Source of the DNA: JAJDUF01 sp965214295
Lineage (GTDB): Bacteria > Chloroflexota > UBA11872 > UBA12225 > JAJDUF01
DNA length: 64,000 nucleotides
Reading direction: 5' to 3'
Assembly (NCBI GenBank): GCA_965214295.1
Contig: OZ243944.1
Span: 3,224,001-3,288,000 of the forward strand
In this document: positions 41,284 to 50,408 of the stretch, in pieces
Numbering within the stretch: position 1 is the stretch's first letter
Layout: every line of letters starts with the position of its first letter
Made by a program: the position numbers and the translations under genes
Notes under the pieces: generated by a model
The model's input: the letters and a program-made list of their open reading frames with translations, nothing else
The model's database searches: none
What the model was told of the DNA's origin: nothing

Positions 41284-43536
41284 ATGCGTCGGATCATTAT
41301 CGGGATCGTCCTGCTCGTCGTAGTCGGCGCGGTGGTGGTGGCCGTTGTCAGTGGCGTGCTCCCTGGTGGCGATGGGGACGATACGACTACGGGGCCAACG
41401 CCGACCGCCGAACCGGACCCGCTGACCTCGGAAGGCATTGTAGTCGCCGCCAAGGAGGCCAAACTTAGCTTTGGTATCGGCGGTACGGTGACGAAGGTTC
41501 CTATCGAGCTAGGGTCGTTGGTGCAATCCGGCACCGTCCTGGCAACACTCGACGCGGCCGATGCCGAGCTGCAAGTGCGCTCGGCCGAAAACGACGTGCA
41601 GGCCAGGCGCGCCGCCCTCGAACAGCTACGCACCGGGCCGCGCCCGGAGGATATCGCTTCCCTCAAGGCCTCCGTGGAGGCTGCCCGCGCCCGGCTGGCC
41701 CAGATCGAAGCCGCGACGGCAGCAGACGAGCAGACCGCCCGCGCCCAGCTTCAGTCCGCCCAGGCCCGCCTCGCCGCCCTCACGCAAGGGCCGTCGGAGT
41801 CAGACGTCATCATCGCTGATGTTGCTCTTGCTACCGCCCAAGCGCGTCTCGCCGCCCTCGAAGACGGCCCCCGCGCCGAAGACCTGGCTATCGCCGACGC
41901 CACGCTCGCTACCGCCCAAGCGCGTCTCGCCGCCCTCGAAGACGGTCCTCGCGCCGAAGACCTGGCTATCGCCGACGCCACGCTCGCTACCGCCCAAGCG
42001 CGTCTCGCCGCCCTCGAAGACGGCCCCCGCGCCGAAGACCTGCGGGTCGCGGAGTCCCAAGTACGCCAAGCGGAGATTCGCTTGGCAGCGGCACGCCAAG
42101 CAGCGCAGGGAGGCGACCTCGTGAGCGCGCAGGCCGGCCTGGAGTCGGCGCTGACCCGGTTGGAGCAACTCCAGGCCGGGCCGACCGCTGCCGACATCGC
42201 CGCGGCCCAGGCCGGCATTGATACGGCAGAGAACGCTCTGGCCCAGCTCCACGACGGCTCGACGCGCGCCGAAGACCTGCGGGCAGCCGAGCTTGCCGTC
42301 CAACAGGCCCTCGTCGGCCTCGACCGTGCCCGCGCCGCCCGCGATACCACCGCCAGCATGCGCGGCGTCAGTAGCTCGCAGATCGCAGCGGCCGACGCCG
42401 ACGTCCAAACGGCCGAGCTTGCCGTCCAGATCGCGCAGAACAACCTGGCCAAAATCCGCAGCGGGGCCACGCCGTGGGCCGTGCGCCAAGCGCAGATCGC
42501 CGTCGAGCAGGCCAAAGCCCAGCTGATGCAACTCATCGCCCCCAAGCCCTACGACATCCGGACGGCCGAGGCGGCCGTCGAGCAGGCTCGCGCCACGCTC
42601 GCCAAAGTCAGCTCCACCCTCGAAACCGAGATCGCGCAGGCCGAGGCCGGCTTGGCCCAGGCGCAAGCCAATCTGGACCGCCTGCGGCAACCGAGCGCCG
42701 CCGACCTCGAAGCCGCTCGCCAAGCCGTGCATCAAGCTGTGGCCCAACGCCAGAAACTCCTCCAGCCCAGTGCCGCCGACCTCGAAGCCGCCCGCCAGGC
42801 GGTGTTGCAGGCCGCATCCCAGCGCCAGAAGCTCATCCAACCGAGCGCTACCGACCTGGAAGTCGCCCGCCAGGCGGTCCGCCAGGCCGCCGCCCAACGC
42901 CAGAGGCTCTTTGCAAGCGCCTCGCAGAGCGACCTCACCACGGCTCAAGCCACCGTGGATCAGGCACAGGCCAGCCTCGACCGTCTGCAAGCTACCCGGC
43001 CCTACGAGATCGTCGCCGCCCGCCAGCAGCTCAACCAAGCGGAGGCACAGTTAGCATTGCAGCAGGCACCGCCGACGGCGGCCGCGCTCGAAGAGGCGGA
43101 AGCGGCGCTGGCCCGTGCCGAAACGGCGCTCGCCGGAGCGGAACAAGCGTTGGAGAATACCACCCTCCGGGCGCCGTTCGGCGGGACCGTGGCCGAAATT
43201 TCCCTGCGCGAGGGCGAGCGTGTAGGCGCCGGTACGCAGGTCATCACGCTGGTTGATCTGTCGCGCTTGGTGATCGAGACGCGCGACCTGGACGAAAATG
43301 GTGTGGCGCGGGTGGCGGCCGGCCAGTCGGTCGAGGTGCTTATCTATGCGCTGGAGCACTCCTTGACGGGCAGTATCGCGCGGATTGATCCGCTAGGGAG
43401 GACCGTCTCCGGTGGCGATACGATGTATACGGCAACAGTGGCACTCGGCGAGGAAGTGCCGGGGCTGCGACCTGGCATGACCTCCAAGGTAGACTTCGTT
43501 GCCGCCGAACCGCCGCCCGAGCCGGCAGACAAATAA
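41284..43536 (+). CDS. HlyD/MacA-type membrane fusion protein with very long coiled coil
   Basis: A 750-residue periplasmic/extracellular adaptor. One N-terminal membrane helix (RRIIIGIVLLVVVGAVVVAVV), an acidic-Pro linker, the first lipoyl half-motif (GGTVTKVPIELGSLVQSGTVLATLD), then about 520 residues of alanine- and glutamine-rich coiled coil, the second lipoyl half (LRAPFGGTVAEISLREGERVGAG) and a beta-barrel/MP domain to the end. Usual MacA/HlyD proteins are 370-450 residues, so the hairpin is several times longer. Part of it (residues ~183-250) is built from 26-residue repeats. It should bridge the permease to an outer partner or reach through a thick surface layer. AAGGAGAG precedes the ATG. 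Confidence 0.88.
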   Translation: MRRIIIGIVLLVVVGAVVVAVVSGVLPGGDGDDTTTGPTPTAEPDPLTSEGIVVAAKEAKLSFGIGGTVTKVPIELGSLVQSGTVLATLDAADAELQVRSAENDVQARRAALEQLRTGPRPEDIASLKASVEAARARLAQIEAATAADEQTARAQLQSAQARLAALTQGPSESDVIIADVALATAQARLAALEDGPRAEDLAIADATLATAQARLAALEDGPRAEDLAIADATLATAQARLAALEDGPRAEDLRVAESQVRQAEIRLAAARQAAQGGDLVSAQAGLESALTRLEQLQAGPTAADIAAAQAGIDTAENALAQLHDGSTRAEDLRAAELAVQQALVGLDRARAARDTTASMRGVSSSQIAAADADVQTAELAVQIAQNNLAKIRSGATPWAVRQAQIAVEQAKAQLMQLIAPKPYDIRTAEAAVEQARATLAKVSSTLETEIAQAEAGLAQAQANLDRLRQPSAADLEAARQAVHQAVAQRQKLLQPSAADLEAARQAVLQAASQRQKLIQPSATDLEVARQAVRQAAAQRQRLFASASQSDLTTAQATVDQAQASLDRLQATRPYEIVAARQQLNQAEAQLALQQAPPTAAALEEAEAALARAETALAGAEQALENTTLRAPFGGTVAEISLREGERVGAGTQVITLVDLSRLVIETRDLDENGVARVAAGQSVEVLIYALEHSLTGSIARIDPLGRTVSGGDTMYTATVALGEEVPGLRPGMTSKVDFVAAEPPPEPADK
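41830..42033 (+). repeat. 78-bp in-frame tandem repeat
   Basis: Units start at 41830, 41908 and 41986; the third runs ~50 bases beyond before it diverges. Each encodes ATAQARLAALEDGPRAED plus LAIADATL. The units differ at only one or two bases, so the expansion is recent. 26 residues is close to a whole number of coiled-coil periods. Confidence 0.9.
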
Positions 43537-43675
43537 GTGAGACAGAAGGGGGTGCTCCCCCTTGGGTCATTCCGCCTGTACCGGGGAAGCCCGGTAGCAG
43601 AAGCGGGGATGACGGGAGAGGTCACAGCGGGAATGACCGGGAGTTGTCAAACGGAGTCTAGCCAGGAGAAGAAGC

Positions 43676-44467
43676 ATGAGAATCCCAGCGTGGCTGCGTC
43701 TGGGCGCAGCGCCGCCGGCCGATAACGGCGCCGAGCGCAACACGGCCCCCGTCCCAAGCGATGCCATCGTCGTGCTGCGCGACCTTCGTCGTGAGTACCA
43801 CATGGGCGGGGAGGCGATTCACGCCTTGGACGGCATGGATCTCACGATCCACCGCGGCGAGTTCATGAGCATCATGGGGCGCTCGGGGTCGGGCAAATCT
43901 ACCCTGCTGAACATGATCGGGTGTCTCGACCGCCCGACGAGCGGCCAGGTCATCATTGACGGCATTGATGTCACACAGGTACCGCGGCGCCAGCTACCCC
44001 GCATCCGCCGCGAGAAGGTCGGGTTTATCTTTCAGCAGCACAACCTCGTGCCCATCCTCACCGCCGAAGAGAACGTCTCCCTCCCATTGCGCTACGCCAA
44101 CGTGTCCAACCGGTACCGCCGCGAGCGAGCGCGGGATGCCCTTGCGGCGCTCGACCTCGACGACCGCCTCGACCACAAGCCCACCGAGCTATCCGGTGGT
44201 CAGCAGCAGCGCGTCGCCATCGCGCGGGCGCTCGTCACCGATCCCGCTATCGTGCTCGCCGACGAGCCGACCGGCGAGCTTGACACGCAGACGTCTGCCT
44301 CGATCATTGACGTGATGCACGAGATGAATGAGCAACGCGGCCAAACGTTCATCATCGTCACCCACGACCCCGGCGTGTCCGAGCGCACCAACCGCATCAT
44401 CCAGATGTCCGACGGCAAGGTGATCGAGGATTCCGCAGCTTCCCCGGCAGCAGTTGCAGCCACCTAA
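43676..44467 (+). CDS. MacB/LolD-type ABC transporter ATP-binding protein
   Basis: A 263-residue ATPase. Walker A GRSGSGKST, Q-loop FIFQQHNLVPILTAEENV, signature LSGGQQQRVAIARAL, Walker B AIVLADEPTGELD, switch His VTHD. The 'FQ-x-x-NL-x-P-x-L-(T/S)-(A/V)-x-EN(V)' and 'DEPTG(E/N)LD' motifs place it with MacB/LolD/FtsE ATPases, partners of the permease two genes upstream. A 139-bp gap with repeat DNA separates it from the fusion-protein gene. The first 35 residues are a nonconserved extension; an ATG further in is less likely because AGGAGAAG precedes this one. Confidence 0.92.
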   Translation: MRIPAWLRLGAAPPADNGAERNTAPVPSDAIVVLRDLRREYHMGGEAIHALDGMDLTIHRGEFMSIMGRSGSGKSTLLNMIGCLDRPTSGQVIIDGIDVTQVPRRQLPRIRREKVGFIFQQHNLVPILTAEENVSLPLRYANVSNRYRRERARDALAALDLDDRLDHKPTELSGGQQQRVAIARALVTDPAIVLADEPTGELDTQTSASIIDVMHEMNEQRGQTFIIVTHDPGVSERTNRIIQMSDGKVIEDSAASPAAVAAT

Positions 44468-44519
44468 CGTAGGGGGGCGCAGCACACTACGTCCTGCCTC
44501 TGCGCGGAGAATAGGCTAG

Positions 44520-44689
44520 GGCGTGTTCACACTAAGCTGCCAGCTGCTCCTGTCAGCCGGTCATTGCGGGCGCAGCGCGGAATCTCAAGCGCCCGCTGAC
44601 CCAAACCGGTGCTCACGACAAGGAGTTGAGACCCTGCACTGCGTTCAGGGTGACATTATGGCGATATGGGAGCGGTTGTGTGAACACGC
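44520..44689. mobile_element. Possible miniature inverted-repeat element (MITE)
   Basis: A ~170-bp segment bounded by perfect 12-bp inverted repeats, GCGTGTTCACAC at 44521-44532 and GTGTGAACACGC at 44678-44689. GCTAG stands on both sides (44515-44519 and 44690-44694), a possible 5-bp target duplication, with one extra base at the left end. No transposase is encoded inside. The interior contains GGTCATTGCGGGCGCAGCGCGGAAT and a GCACTGCGTTCAGGGTGACA phrase but no gene. Confidence 0.5.
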
Positions 44690-44822
44690 GCTAGTCAAGC
44701 GCTACGTTGCGGAAGAGGGGAGTGATCGCGTGGCACCTGGAAACAAGCCGGCCGCGATAACGATGGTCGCTGCACCACTTCCCCTCTGTACCCTCTGTGA
44801 CCCTCTGACCACGAGCCACTGA

Positions 44823-45932
44823 CTAGGCCGGGGGTACTACGGATTGGTGCCGCACCGTCAGCTTGGCCAGTTGCTCCGGGTCGGGGGTGGGCAGGCACCC
44901 GGTATGCGGTTGGAAGGTCAGCCGCGGCGTCAGCTCCAGCGGCGGTGTGGCCAGGTCCTGCTCGTAGAAACGCGACGAGGGGAACACATCACCGGGGTAC
45001 GTGAAGTTGGGCAGCGTCGCCAGCTCGATACAGAACGCGGCACCGACGGCGCTCTCCAGCATGCCACCAACCCACACCGGGATACCGGCCTGCTGCGCCA
45101 GGTCATGCACGGCCAGCGAGTTCGACAACCCACCGGTGCGGCCCGGCTTGATATTGATATACCGGCATGCACCCACTTGGATTGCCTGCTCCGCTGCCTT
45201 GACGCTGGTGATCGTCTCATCGAGGCAGACCGGTGTCTCGATCTGCCGGGCCAGCTCCGCGTGGTCGAGCACGTCGGCGTAGTGCAGCGGCTGCTCGATG
45301 AACGCCAAGCCCAGCCCATCAATGGCCTGGAAGAAGGGCAGGTCGTCGAGGGTATAGCCGGCATTGCAATCTATATGGAAAGTCATCCTGGGAAACGTGT
45401 CGGTGACAACACGCAGCATCTCCAGGTCCCAACCCTTGGCGACTTTGAGCTTGATTCGCGGAAAGCCGGTATCTACGGCTTGCTGGATGTTGCCGAGGAG
45501 CATGTCAAACGAGTCTTGGATGCCGAAGTCGGCGCCGGCAACCACCTCGCGCGTCTCACCCCCCAGCAGACGATGGAGCGGTGTCCTCGTCCGCGCCACT
45601 TCCAACGTCCACCAGCAGATTTCGATAGCAGCCTTCGCGAAGCTATTGCCCTTGAACACGTCGAGCCGCCGGTTCAGGTCGGCAGCGGTCTCGTAATCAC
45701 GGCCGATGCAATGGGGGCCGAACACCTCCGTAACGAGGTAGTAGACGGAGCCGGCACTCTCCGGCAAGTACGTGGGGGCAAAGAAGGGCGTGGCCTCGGA
45801 CCACCCCACATGGTCGCCGCTGGTGGCCTTCACCAGCACCGAATGGATGTCGTAGTCCACGCCGTAGGCCGTCCGCCAAGGATAGATGAGCGGCATGGAG
45901 ACGTAGTACACGTCCAGCTTGTCAATACGCAT
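44823..45932 (-). CDS. o-Succinylbenzoate synthase/N-acylamino acid racemase-like enzyme
   Basis: A 369-residue enolase-superfamily enzyme of the MenC/NSAR group. All active-site residues are present: K161-x-K163 (FPRIKLKVAKGWD), D188 (FHIDCNAGY), E213 (AFIEQPLHY), D238-E239 (VCLDETITS) and K262 (NIKPGRTGGL). The group makes o-succinylbenzoate for menaquinone or racemises N-acylated amino acids; members often do both. No other men gene is near, so racemase or a related catabolic role is possible. The ATG at 45932 has GGGAG 7 bases upstream; the in-frame extension to 46235 reads through dispersed repeat C and is spurious. Confidence 0.88.
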   Translation of the reverse strand: MRIDKLDVYYVSMPLIYPWRTAYGVDYDIHSVLVKATSGDHVGWSEATPFFAPTYLPESAGSVYYLVTEVFGPHCIGRDYETAADLNRRLDVFKGNSFAKAAIEICWWTLEVARTRTPLHRLLGGETREVVAGADFGIQDSFDMLLGNIQQAVDTGFPRIKLKVAKGWDLEMLRVVTDTFPRMTFHIDCNAGYTLDDLPFFQAIDGLGLAFIEQPLHYADVLDHAELARQIETPVCLDETITSVKAAEQAIQVGACRYINIKPGRTGGLSNSLAVHDLAQQAGIPVWVGGMLESAVGAAFCIELATLPNFTYPGDVFPSSRFYEQDLATPPLELTPRLTFQPHTGCLPTPDPEQLAKLTVRHQSVVPPA

Positions 45933-45950
45933 GGCTAACTCCCCAGGGTC

Positions 45951-46110
45951 TTTCCATATGTCACCCTTGTCACCCCCGGTTCGAGCCAGGGGCCGGCTCT
46001 GAGCCTTTCGGCTCCGCTCAAGGTAAACTCCGCGCCGGATCGCTCCCACGTGGCGAGGTTCTTCGCTTCGCTCAGAATGACCGGGTTGGTGGCGACTTTG
46101 GAAAGGCCCT
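45951..46110. repeat. Dispersed long repeat, copy C
   Basis: Begins TTTCCATATGTCACCC and ends TTGGAAAGGCCCT, same orientation on the plus strand as copies A and B. It lies just upstream of the MenC-like gene (its ribosome site is 7-11 bases inside the gap), so it probably replaces or carries the upstream promoter region. Confidence 0.85.
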
Positions 46111-46161
46111 GCCAACTCCCAGGCAGAGGCCAGCCGCACCCATCGTTTCGCGCACCACTCT

Positions 46162-48225
46162 TCACTCTGTACTCTCCACCTGATAGGTGAAGACGTTGTC
46201 GGCCGGGGGTAGCTCCGCAAGCTGCGTCTCCCCATCGGCCGCCAGTAGCCACAGGTCGCGGGTACCGCCGCGCTCTACCAGACAGGCCAGCGGCGGCGCG
46301 TGTGGGTCTTGCGCCGCCCACCACGTCACACGCTCGACGGTGGGCTGGGTCCGGTAGGGATGGAAGAGGGCTGCAAAGCAGGTCCGCTGGGCGCTGCGGC
46401 GGCGAATGACGACGGGCATGGTTGCCGACGCCGGATTGTCCGGACCGTATGCGGTAATGACCTGGGTCGGTGGACCATCGCTGCAATGTAGCTCTAGCCC
46501 GGCACCGTCCCCGGCAAAAGTCAGCGTGGCAGCGGCGGTGCCGGGCCACTGGGAAACCTCGGTGAGGTGGACATAACCTTCGCTCGCCTCCGTACTCGGC
46601 ACCACTGGCTCAGATGCGAAGGAGGTGGTCAACACGCCGCGATTGTGATACACCCAGTCAATATCCCCCGCCTCCTCCCGCTCCACCAGAAAGAGATCAA
46701 GAAAGTAACCTTGCCCTACCAGGAAGACCCGCCGCAGCCGGGCATCACCATAGAGTCCCGGCTCGCCCCACGCGACGGTGGCATCGGCAATGCCAAAGGG
46801 GCCGTCTTCCGGGGCGCGGAAGCGCTGTAGCTCACCACGGCCTGGCGGCTGGGCCGTCTGATCGAGCAACACCGTGTTATGGCTCAGGGTATGCCGATAC
46901 CAGGTGTCGTTCAGGCCAATACCGTAGCCGGGCGTCCCGAGATCGGGAGACAACCGCTGGTCGTCGAGCATGAGTAGCATGGAGAGCTTGTCGGGATGCC
47001 CATGCGTGCCGCCGTGCCGCCCGTACTTCAGGAGGAGATAAGGCTGCTCGTCTTCATGCGCGCCCCAGTGACGCAGCACCGCGTAGCCCGAGGGGGGCAG
47101 GTGGACACTGGCCGGCACGGGCACGGCCTCGTCCGGCAGCGGGTCGAGACCGTAGAGCAACGCCTCGACCGTCTCGCGCGGCCGCTCCTGGTAGGTGCGC
47201 TGGAGCACGGCCCGGTACGCCGGGTCGTCGTACCAGGTGGCCGCGACCTCGTAGAAGCCGGCCGCCGACGGGATCCCGTGACCGCACTCGTCGAGCAGGC
47301 TGCTGTGGTACCAGCAGTCATTGCACGCCGGCAGCGTCAGGTCGGGATAGGCCCACTGGAACGGAGCCGACAGCATCGCGCGGAGCTGCGGCACCGGCCG
47401 CAGATCGGTCTCCGTCCCTTCGCTCGCCCGCGCATGCCAGAGGAGGGGAGCCAGGGAATAGAAGTGGTAACTCGCCGAGCCTTCGTACCACGCGCCGTCG
47501 GCCAGGATGCCCTGCGTCACCTGCTGGTGGAACCCCACCGGGCCGGACAGCGCCCACTCGGTCAGGTCCGCGCGGCCGGTCACGATCCCGATGGTCCCGA
47601 TCGCTGCGTTCAGCCAGTTCTCAATGTTGTGAATCCGGTTCAGCCGATTGACCCGCAGATGCTCCGCTGCGGGGATGAGTAGCCGCTCCCGGATGGCCGT
47701 GAGGTCGCCGGCCGGGAGGGTCTCGCGTAAGAACCAGGTGGCCCAGGCCAGCGGAATGATCCAGACGCTCTCGTCCAAGGCGCTCCACGTCACCTTGCCC
47801 TTCACCGGCCGACCGTCGTCGTGCTCGAAGCTGGCGTACCGCTCGGCATACCCGAGCAGAATATCCCGCGCCTTGTCCCGATGCTCGGCGCCACCCGCGA
47901 TCTGCCACAACAGCGCGAGCCGAAACGCCGCCTCGGTCAGATCATGGTTCACGGACCAAAGCCACGCCGCATCATACGGATCACCAGAGAACCACGCCCC
48001 GTCAACCGGGCAACGATGCCGATGGGGGCTGGCCGGATCGTATTCGAGCTGGACGGCATGATCCGGACAGAAGAATTCGTGGTAGTAGCCAGCCGGGCGG
48101 TCGGGTAGGGACAGCGGACGCTCGAACGTCCAGGCCACATCGTCGTGCAACCGCCGGAGCGCAGCGGCAAAGGCTCCCAAAGTCGCCCGCGTGCGGATCA
48201 TATCGAGCTGTTGCGTACTCAACAT
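46162..48225 (-). CDS. Heparinase II/III-like polysaccharide lyase
   Basis: A 687-residue protein. An N-terminal alpha/alpha toroid (about 1-330) includes WFSGDPYDAAWLWSVNHDLTEA, NIENWLNAAIGTIGIVTG (the Asn-rich helix) and DGAWYEGSASYHFYSLAPL, where Tyr and His act in heparinase II/III and alginate lyases. The C-terminal beta-sandwich carries LLKYGRHGGTHGHPDKLSMLLM (metal/active His) and YRHTLSHNTVLLD. It should eliminate uronic-acid polysaccharides. No signal peptide is seen from ATG 48225, nor from the longer start at 48273, so it may act on imported oligosaccharides. The MenC-like gene lies downstream on the same strand. Confidence 0.87.
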   Translation of the reverse strand: MLSTQQLDMIRTRATLGAFAAALRRLHDDVAWTFERPLSLPDRPAGYYHEFFCPDHAVQLEYDPASPHRHRCPVDGAWFSGDPYDAAWLWSVNHDLTEAAFRLALLWQIAGGAEHRDKARDILLGYAERYASFEHDDGRPVKGKVTWSALDESVWIIPLAWATWFLRETLPAGDLTAIRERLLIPAAEHLRVNRLNRIHNIENWLNAAIGTIGIVTGRADLTEWALSGPVGFHQQVTQGILADGAWYEGSASYHFYSLAPLLWHARASEGTETDLRPVPQLRAMLSAPFQWAYPDLTLPACNDCWYHSSLLDECGHGIPSAAGFYEVAATWYDDPAYRAVLQRTYQERPRETVEALLYGLDPLPDEAVPVPASVHLPPSGYAVLRHWGAHEDEQPYLLLKYGRHGGTHGHPDKLSMLLMLDDQRLSPDLGTPGYGIGLNDTWYRHTLSHNTVLLDQTAQPPGRGELQRFRAPEDGPFGIADATVAWGEPGLYGDARLRRVFLVGQGYFLDLFLVEREEAGDIDWVYHNRGVLTTSFASEPVVPSTEASEGYVHLTEVSQWPGTAAATLTFAGDGAGLELHCSDGPPTQVITAYGPDNPASATMPVVIRRRSAQRTCFAALFHPYRTQPTVERVTWWAAQDPHAPPLACLVERGGTRDLWLLAADGETQLAELPPADNVFTYQVESTE

Positions 48226-48276
48226 CGTGCGTAACCTATCAGTGGCGTTGCAGTGGACTACAGGCATCAGCAATGC

Positions 48277-49776
48277 TCATGACAGTAGTCTCATTTCGGC
48301 GTCAAGCTCCTGGTTAAGGCGCTGGATATCATCATCTTTTCCATCAACCAAGAACACACGCAGCAAGTATAAGTGGTAATTCGACAGTATCGCCAGAATG
48401 GATGCCTTATCCGTAGCTAGATGCTCGGTATGTTCTGATACAGTGTCATAAAGGCAGGGTAATGTGCGTACAATCTCGTTCCAGTCCTCAGGGCTGCGCT
48501 TCATAAGTTCGCTCAAGCGGACAGCTGATCCTACCGGCAAGAATTCCAGTGGCCTCCCTAACGGACCCAATGGCTGAGTCACAACATGCCGCGGGTCTAC
48601 GCTGGCGCGCTTACATGCCCGAGCAAGCAGAGCACAATGCTCCACGACAGTTCTGAGTTTCCTGTAAGGCTGTGAGATATTATCGGGGTCAGATACCAAC
48701 GCCCTCTCTTCTCGTACAAGCTCAGGGCGTCTACCCTCTAGGAACTTTCCAATCATATCCTTCAGACTCTCTTCAGCATCTTCTCGCTCGTAGTGGGTAT
48801 GTATTCGTGAAAAAAAGTAGGAGTCATCAAAACTCAGAAAAGCTGGAGCATCAACTTCTTTTACTATAGCATCGTAGTCCCGATAGACTGCGCCGGCCCG
48901 GGCCAACTCCCGAAAGATAGCTTGCGCCAAAAGCTCAAACGCATTCACTGTCCGGTGAAATACGATCTGGGAGTACATATAGTAACGAGATGTTAGATAA
49001 TGCTCCAGAGTGTGCAATGCTTGCTGTTTATTGATGGCAACAGTTTGCTCATCACTATCCATTGGATGTCCCGGGAGCGCTGCGAGTGATATGTTCTCAA
49101 TGAGGTAGTCCAATTCGATCTGGCCATACCGCACACCCGCTAGTGAGGCATCCCGGACAACATAATCGAGACGATCGCAATCGAAATCCGAGTCCATCAG
49201 CAGCGTATAGGCAATGCGGGAGTGCTTACCCTGGATGATCCGAATTACCTCCTCGCGCTCCTCGGGTCCGACGCCGTGGGCATCGAACACTGTCCGCAGG
49301 TCTGGTCGTTTACGAATCACAACCGCAGCCAAGTCCTTATCACGAGCATACTTCGTGCCAGGAGGTGGGATCGCTGCTCGTTGGATTGGGGTTAGCGCTC
49401 GGAGTTGCTGAGGCTCTAGGTCTTCGAAAATCTGCTCGGTGGGAACCCTACCGATACGACGATATACGCGCTCAATTACGTGAGAGAATGGGTACTGCCC
49501 AATATCATGCAGCAGAGCCGCTAGCCGCAGCAGCTTCTGTTCCTGTTCACCAAACCCTAGTTGCCGAGCAACCTTACTCATCACATGCAACGTACCGATG
49601 GAATGCGCGGCACGCGAATGTCGTGCCCCCGGAAACACCCAGTAGGCGAACCCAAGCTGCGAGATATTAGCGAGACGCCTAAAGGTAGGTGTGCGGATGA
49701 TCGCCCTTTCCAGGGACGTCACCTCCACCCTTCCATGCACGTTGTCGTTGATGAAGTCCGGTGTCGGATCAACCAT
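48277..49776 (-). CDS. HD domain phosphohydrolase (dGTPase/YwfO-like)
   Basis: A 499-residue HD-superfamily protein. It opens DNVHGRVEVTSLERAIIRTP, FRRLANISQLGFAYWVFPGARHSRAAHS (first metal His region), then the HD pair H90-D91 in RLAALLHDIGQYPFSHVIE, and DSDFDCDRLDYVVRDA as the distal Asp. This is the layout of SAMHD1/dGTPase-like proteins such as B. subtilis YwfO, probably acting on nucleotides. The C-terminal 200 residues are helical and unassigned. The gene starts one base after the TGA of the YwgA-like gene, so the two are coupled. Its GC content is well below that of neighbouring genes, suggesting transfer. Confidence 0.87.
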   Translation of the reverse strand: MVDPTPDFINDNVHGRVEVTSLERAIIRTPTFRRLANISQLGFAYWVFPGARHSRAAHSIGTLHVMSKVARQLGFGEQEQKLLRLAALLHDIGQYPFSHVIERVYRRIGRVPTEQIFEDLEPQQLRALTPIQRAAIPPPGTKYARDKDLAAVVIRKRPDLRTVFDAHGVGPEEREEVIRIIQGKHSRIAYTLLMDSDFDCDRLDYVVRDASLAGVRYGQIELDYLIENISLAALPGHPMDSDEQTVAINKQQALHTLEHYLTSRYYMYSQIVFHRTVNAFELLAQAIFRELARAGAVYRDYDAIVKEVDAPAFLSFDDSYFFSRIHTHYEREDAEESLKDMIGKFLEGRRPELVREERALVSDPDNISQPYRKLRTVVEHCALLARACKRASVDPRHVVTQPLGPLGRPLEFLPVGSAVRLSELMKRSPEDWNEIVRTLPCLYDTVSEHTEHLATDKASILAILSNYHLYLLRVFLVDGKDDDIQRLNQELDAEMRLLS

Positions 49777-50310
49777 TCAGCTATCCTGCGGCACAGAGAA
49801 ACAGGCAGATAGTCTCTCCCAGGCAACGGCTATCAGATACTCATGACCGCGAAGGTGTGGCTTGCGTTCAAGCAAGCGACCAACCACATCGGGGGGTAGC
49901 TCTGAAGCTCGCGGGGGTACACCGTCAGCACTTTCCTCTTGAAAGCGTCGAAAGTGCAGCGAACTGAGTATTTCGAGCCACAGAGATTCACGCACGTCGC
50001 CATCCGATGGAAGCTCCATGAGTTGTCGGGCACATGCGAAGTGCCTGCAGCCCTGCTCCGAAATTCGGATCTCTTCAGCTAATCTATCAGCCAACTCACG
50101 GTTCAACTCGTACTGGGCACCATCACGTGCGAGGCCCCTTGAATAGGGACCATAGACATCCCAGGCAAAGTCGTAGTCCAAGTTGACGCCTGCTGCCTGC
50201 AAGAGATAGATCTTCTTCTGGAAAGCAATCCTCCCCTCCAGTTCAGACAGTGAGGCACCTTGCAACTCATGCAAGGACTTGGCGAGCAAGACGATTTGTC
50301 TGTCAATCAT
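49777..50310 (-). CDS. YwgA-like protein
   Basis: A 177-residue soluble protein. The segment LEGRIAFQKKIYLLQAAGVN, then LDYDFAWDVYGPYSRGLARD, matches the (R-x-x-L/F-Q-K-x-x-Y-L-x-x-x-G-x-x-x-x-Y-x-F-x-x-x-x-Y-G-P-Y-S) pattern of YwgA and related proteins, which share a fold idea with SocA/DUF4065 (Panacea) antitoxin-like proteins. Function is not established. It is the first gene of a two-gene unit with the HD protein, TGA-ATG, an arrangement also known, as I recall, for ywgA and ywfO in Bacillus. GGAGG lies 6-9 bases before the ATG. Confidence 0.65.
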   Translation of the reverse strand: MIDRQIVLLAKSLHELQGASLSELEGRIAFQKKIYLLQAAGVNLDYDFAWDVYGPYSRGLARDGAQYELNRELADRLAEEIRISEQGCRHFACARQLMELPSDGDVRESLWLEILSSLHFRRFQEESADGVPPRASELPPDVVGRLLERKPHLRGHEYLIAVAWERLSACFSVPQDS

Positions 50311-50408
50311 GCTTCCTCCCTACACCTGGGTAAGTCTGAGGACGCCGCAAGGCCGCATGCATCTTTCCATCCCCGGCTCGCTACATACTACCACAACGGT
50401 TGACGAAA

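Noticed and set aside
41800..43038. 412-residue ORF opposite the membrane fusion protein
   Set aside because: Shadow of the repetitive high-GC coiled-coil gene; it has no ribosome site or known domain.
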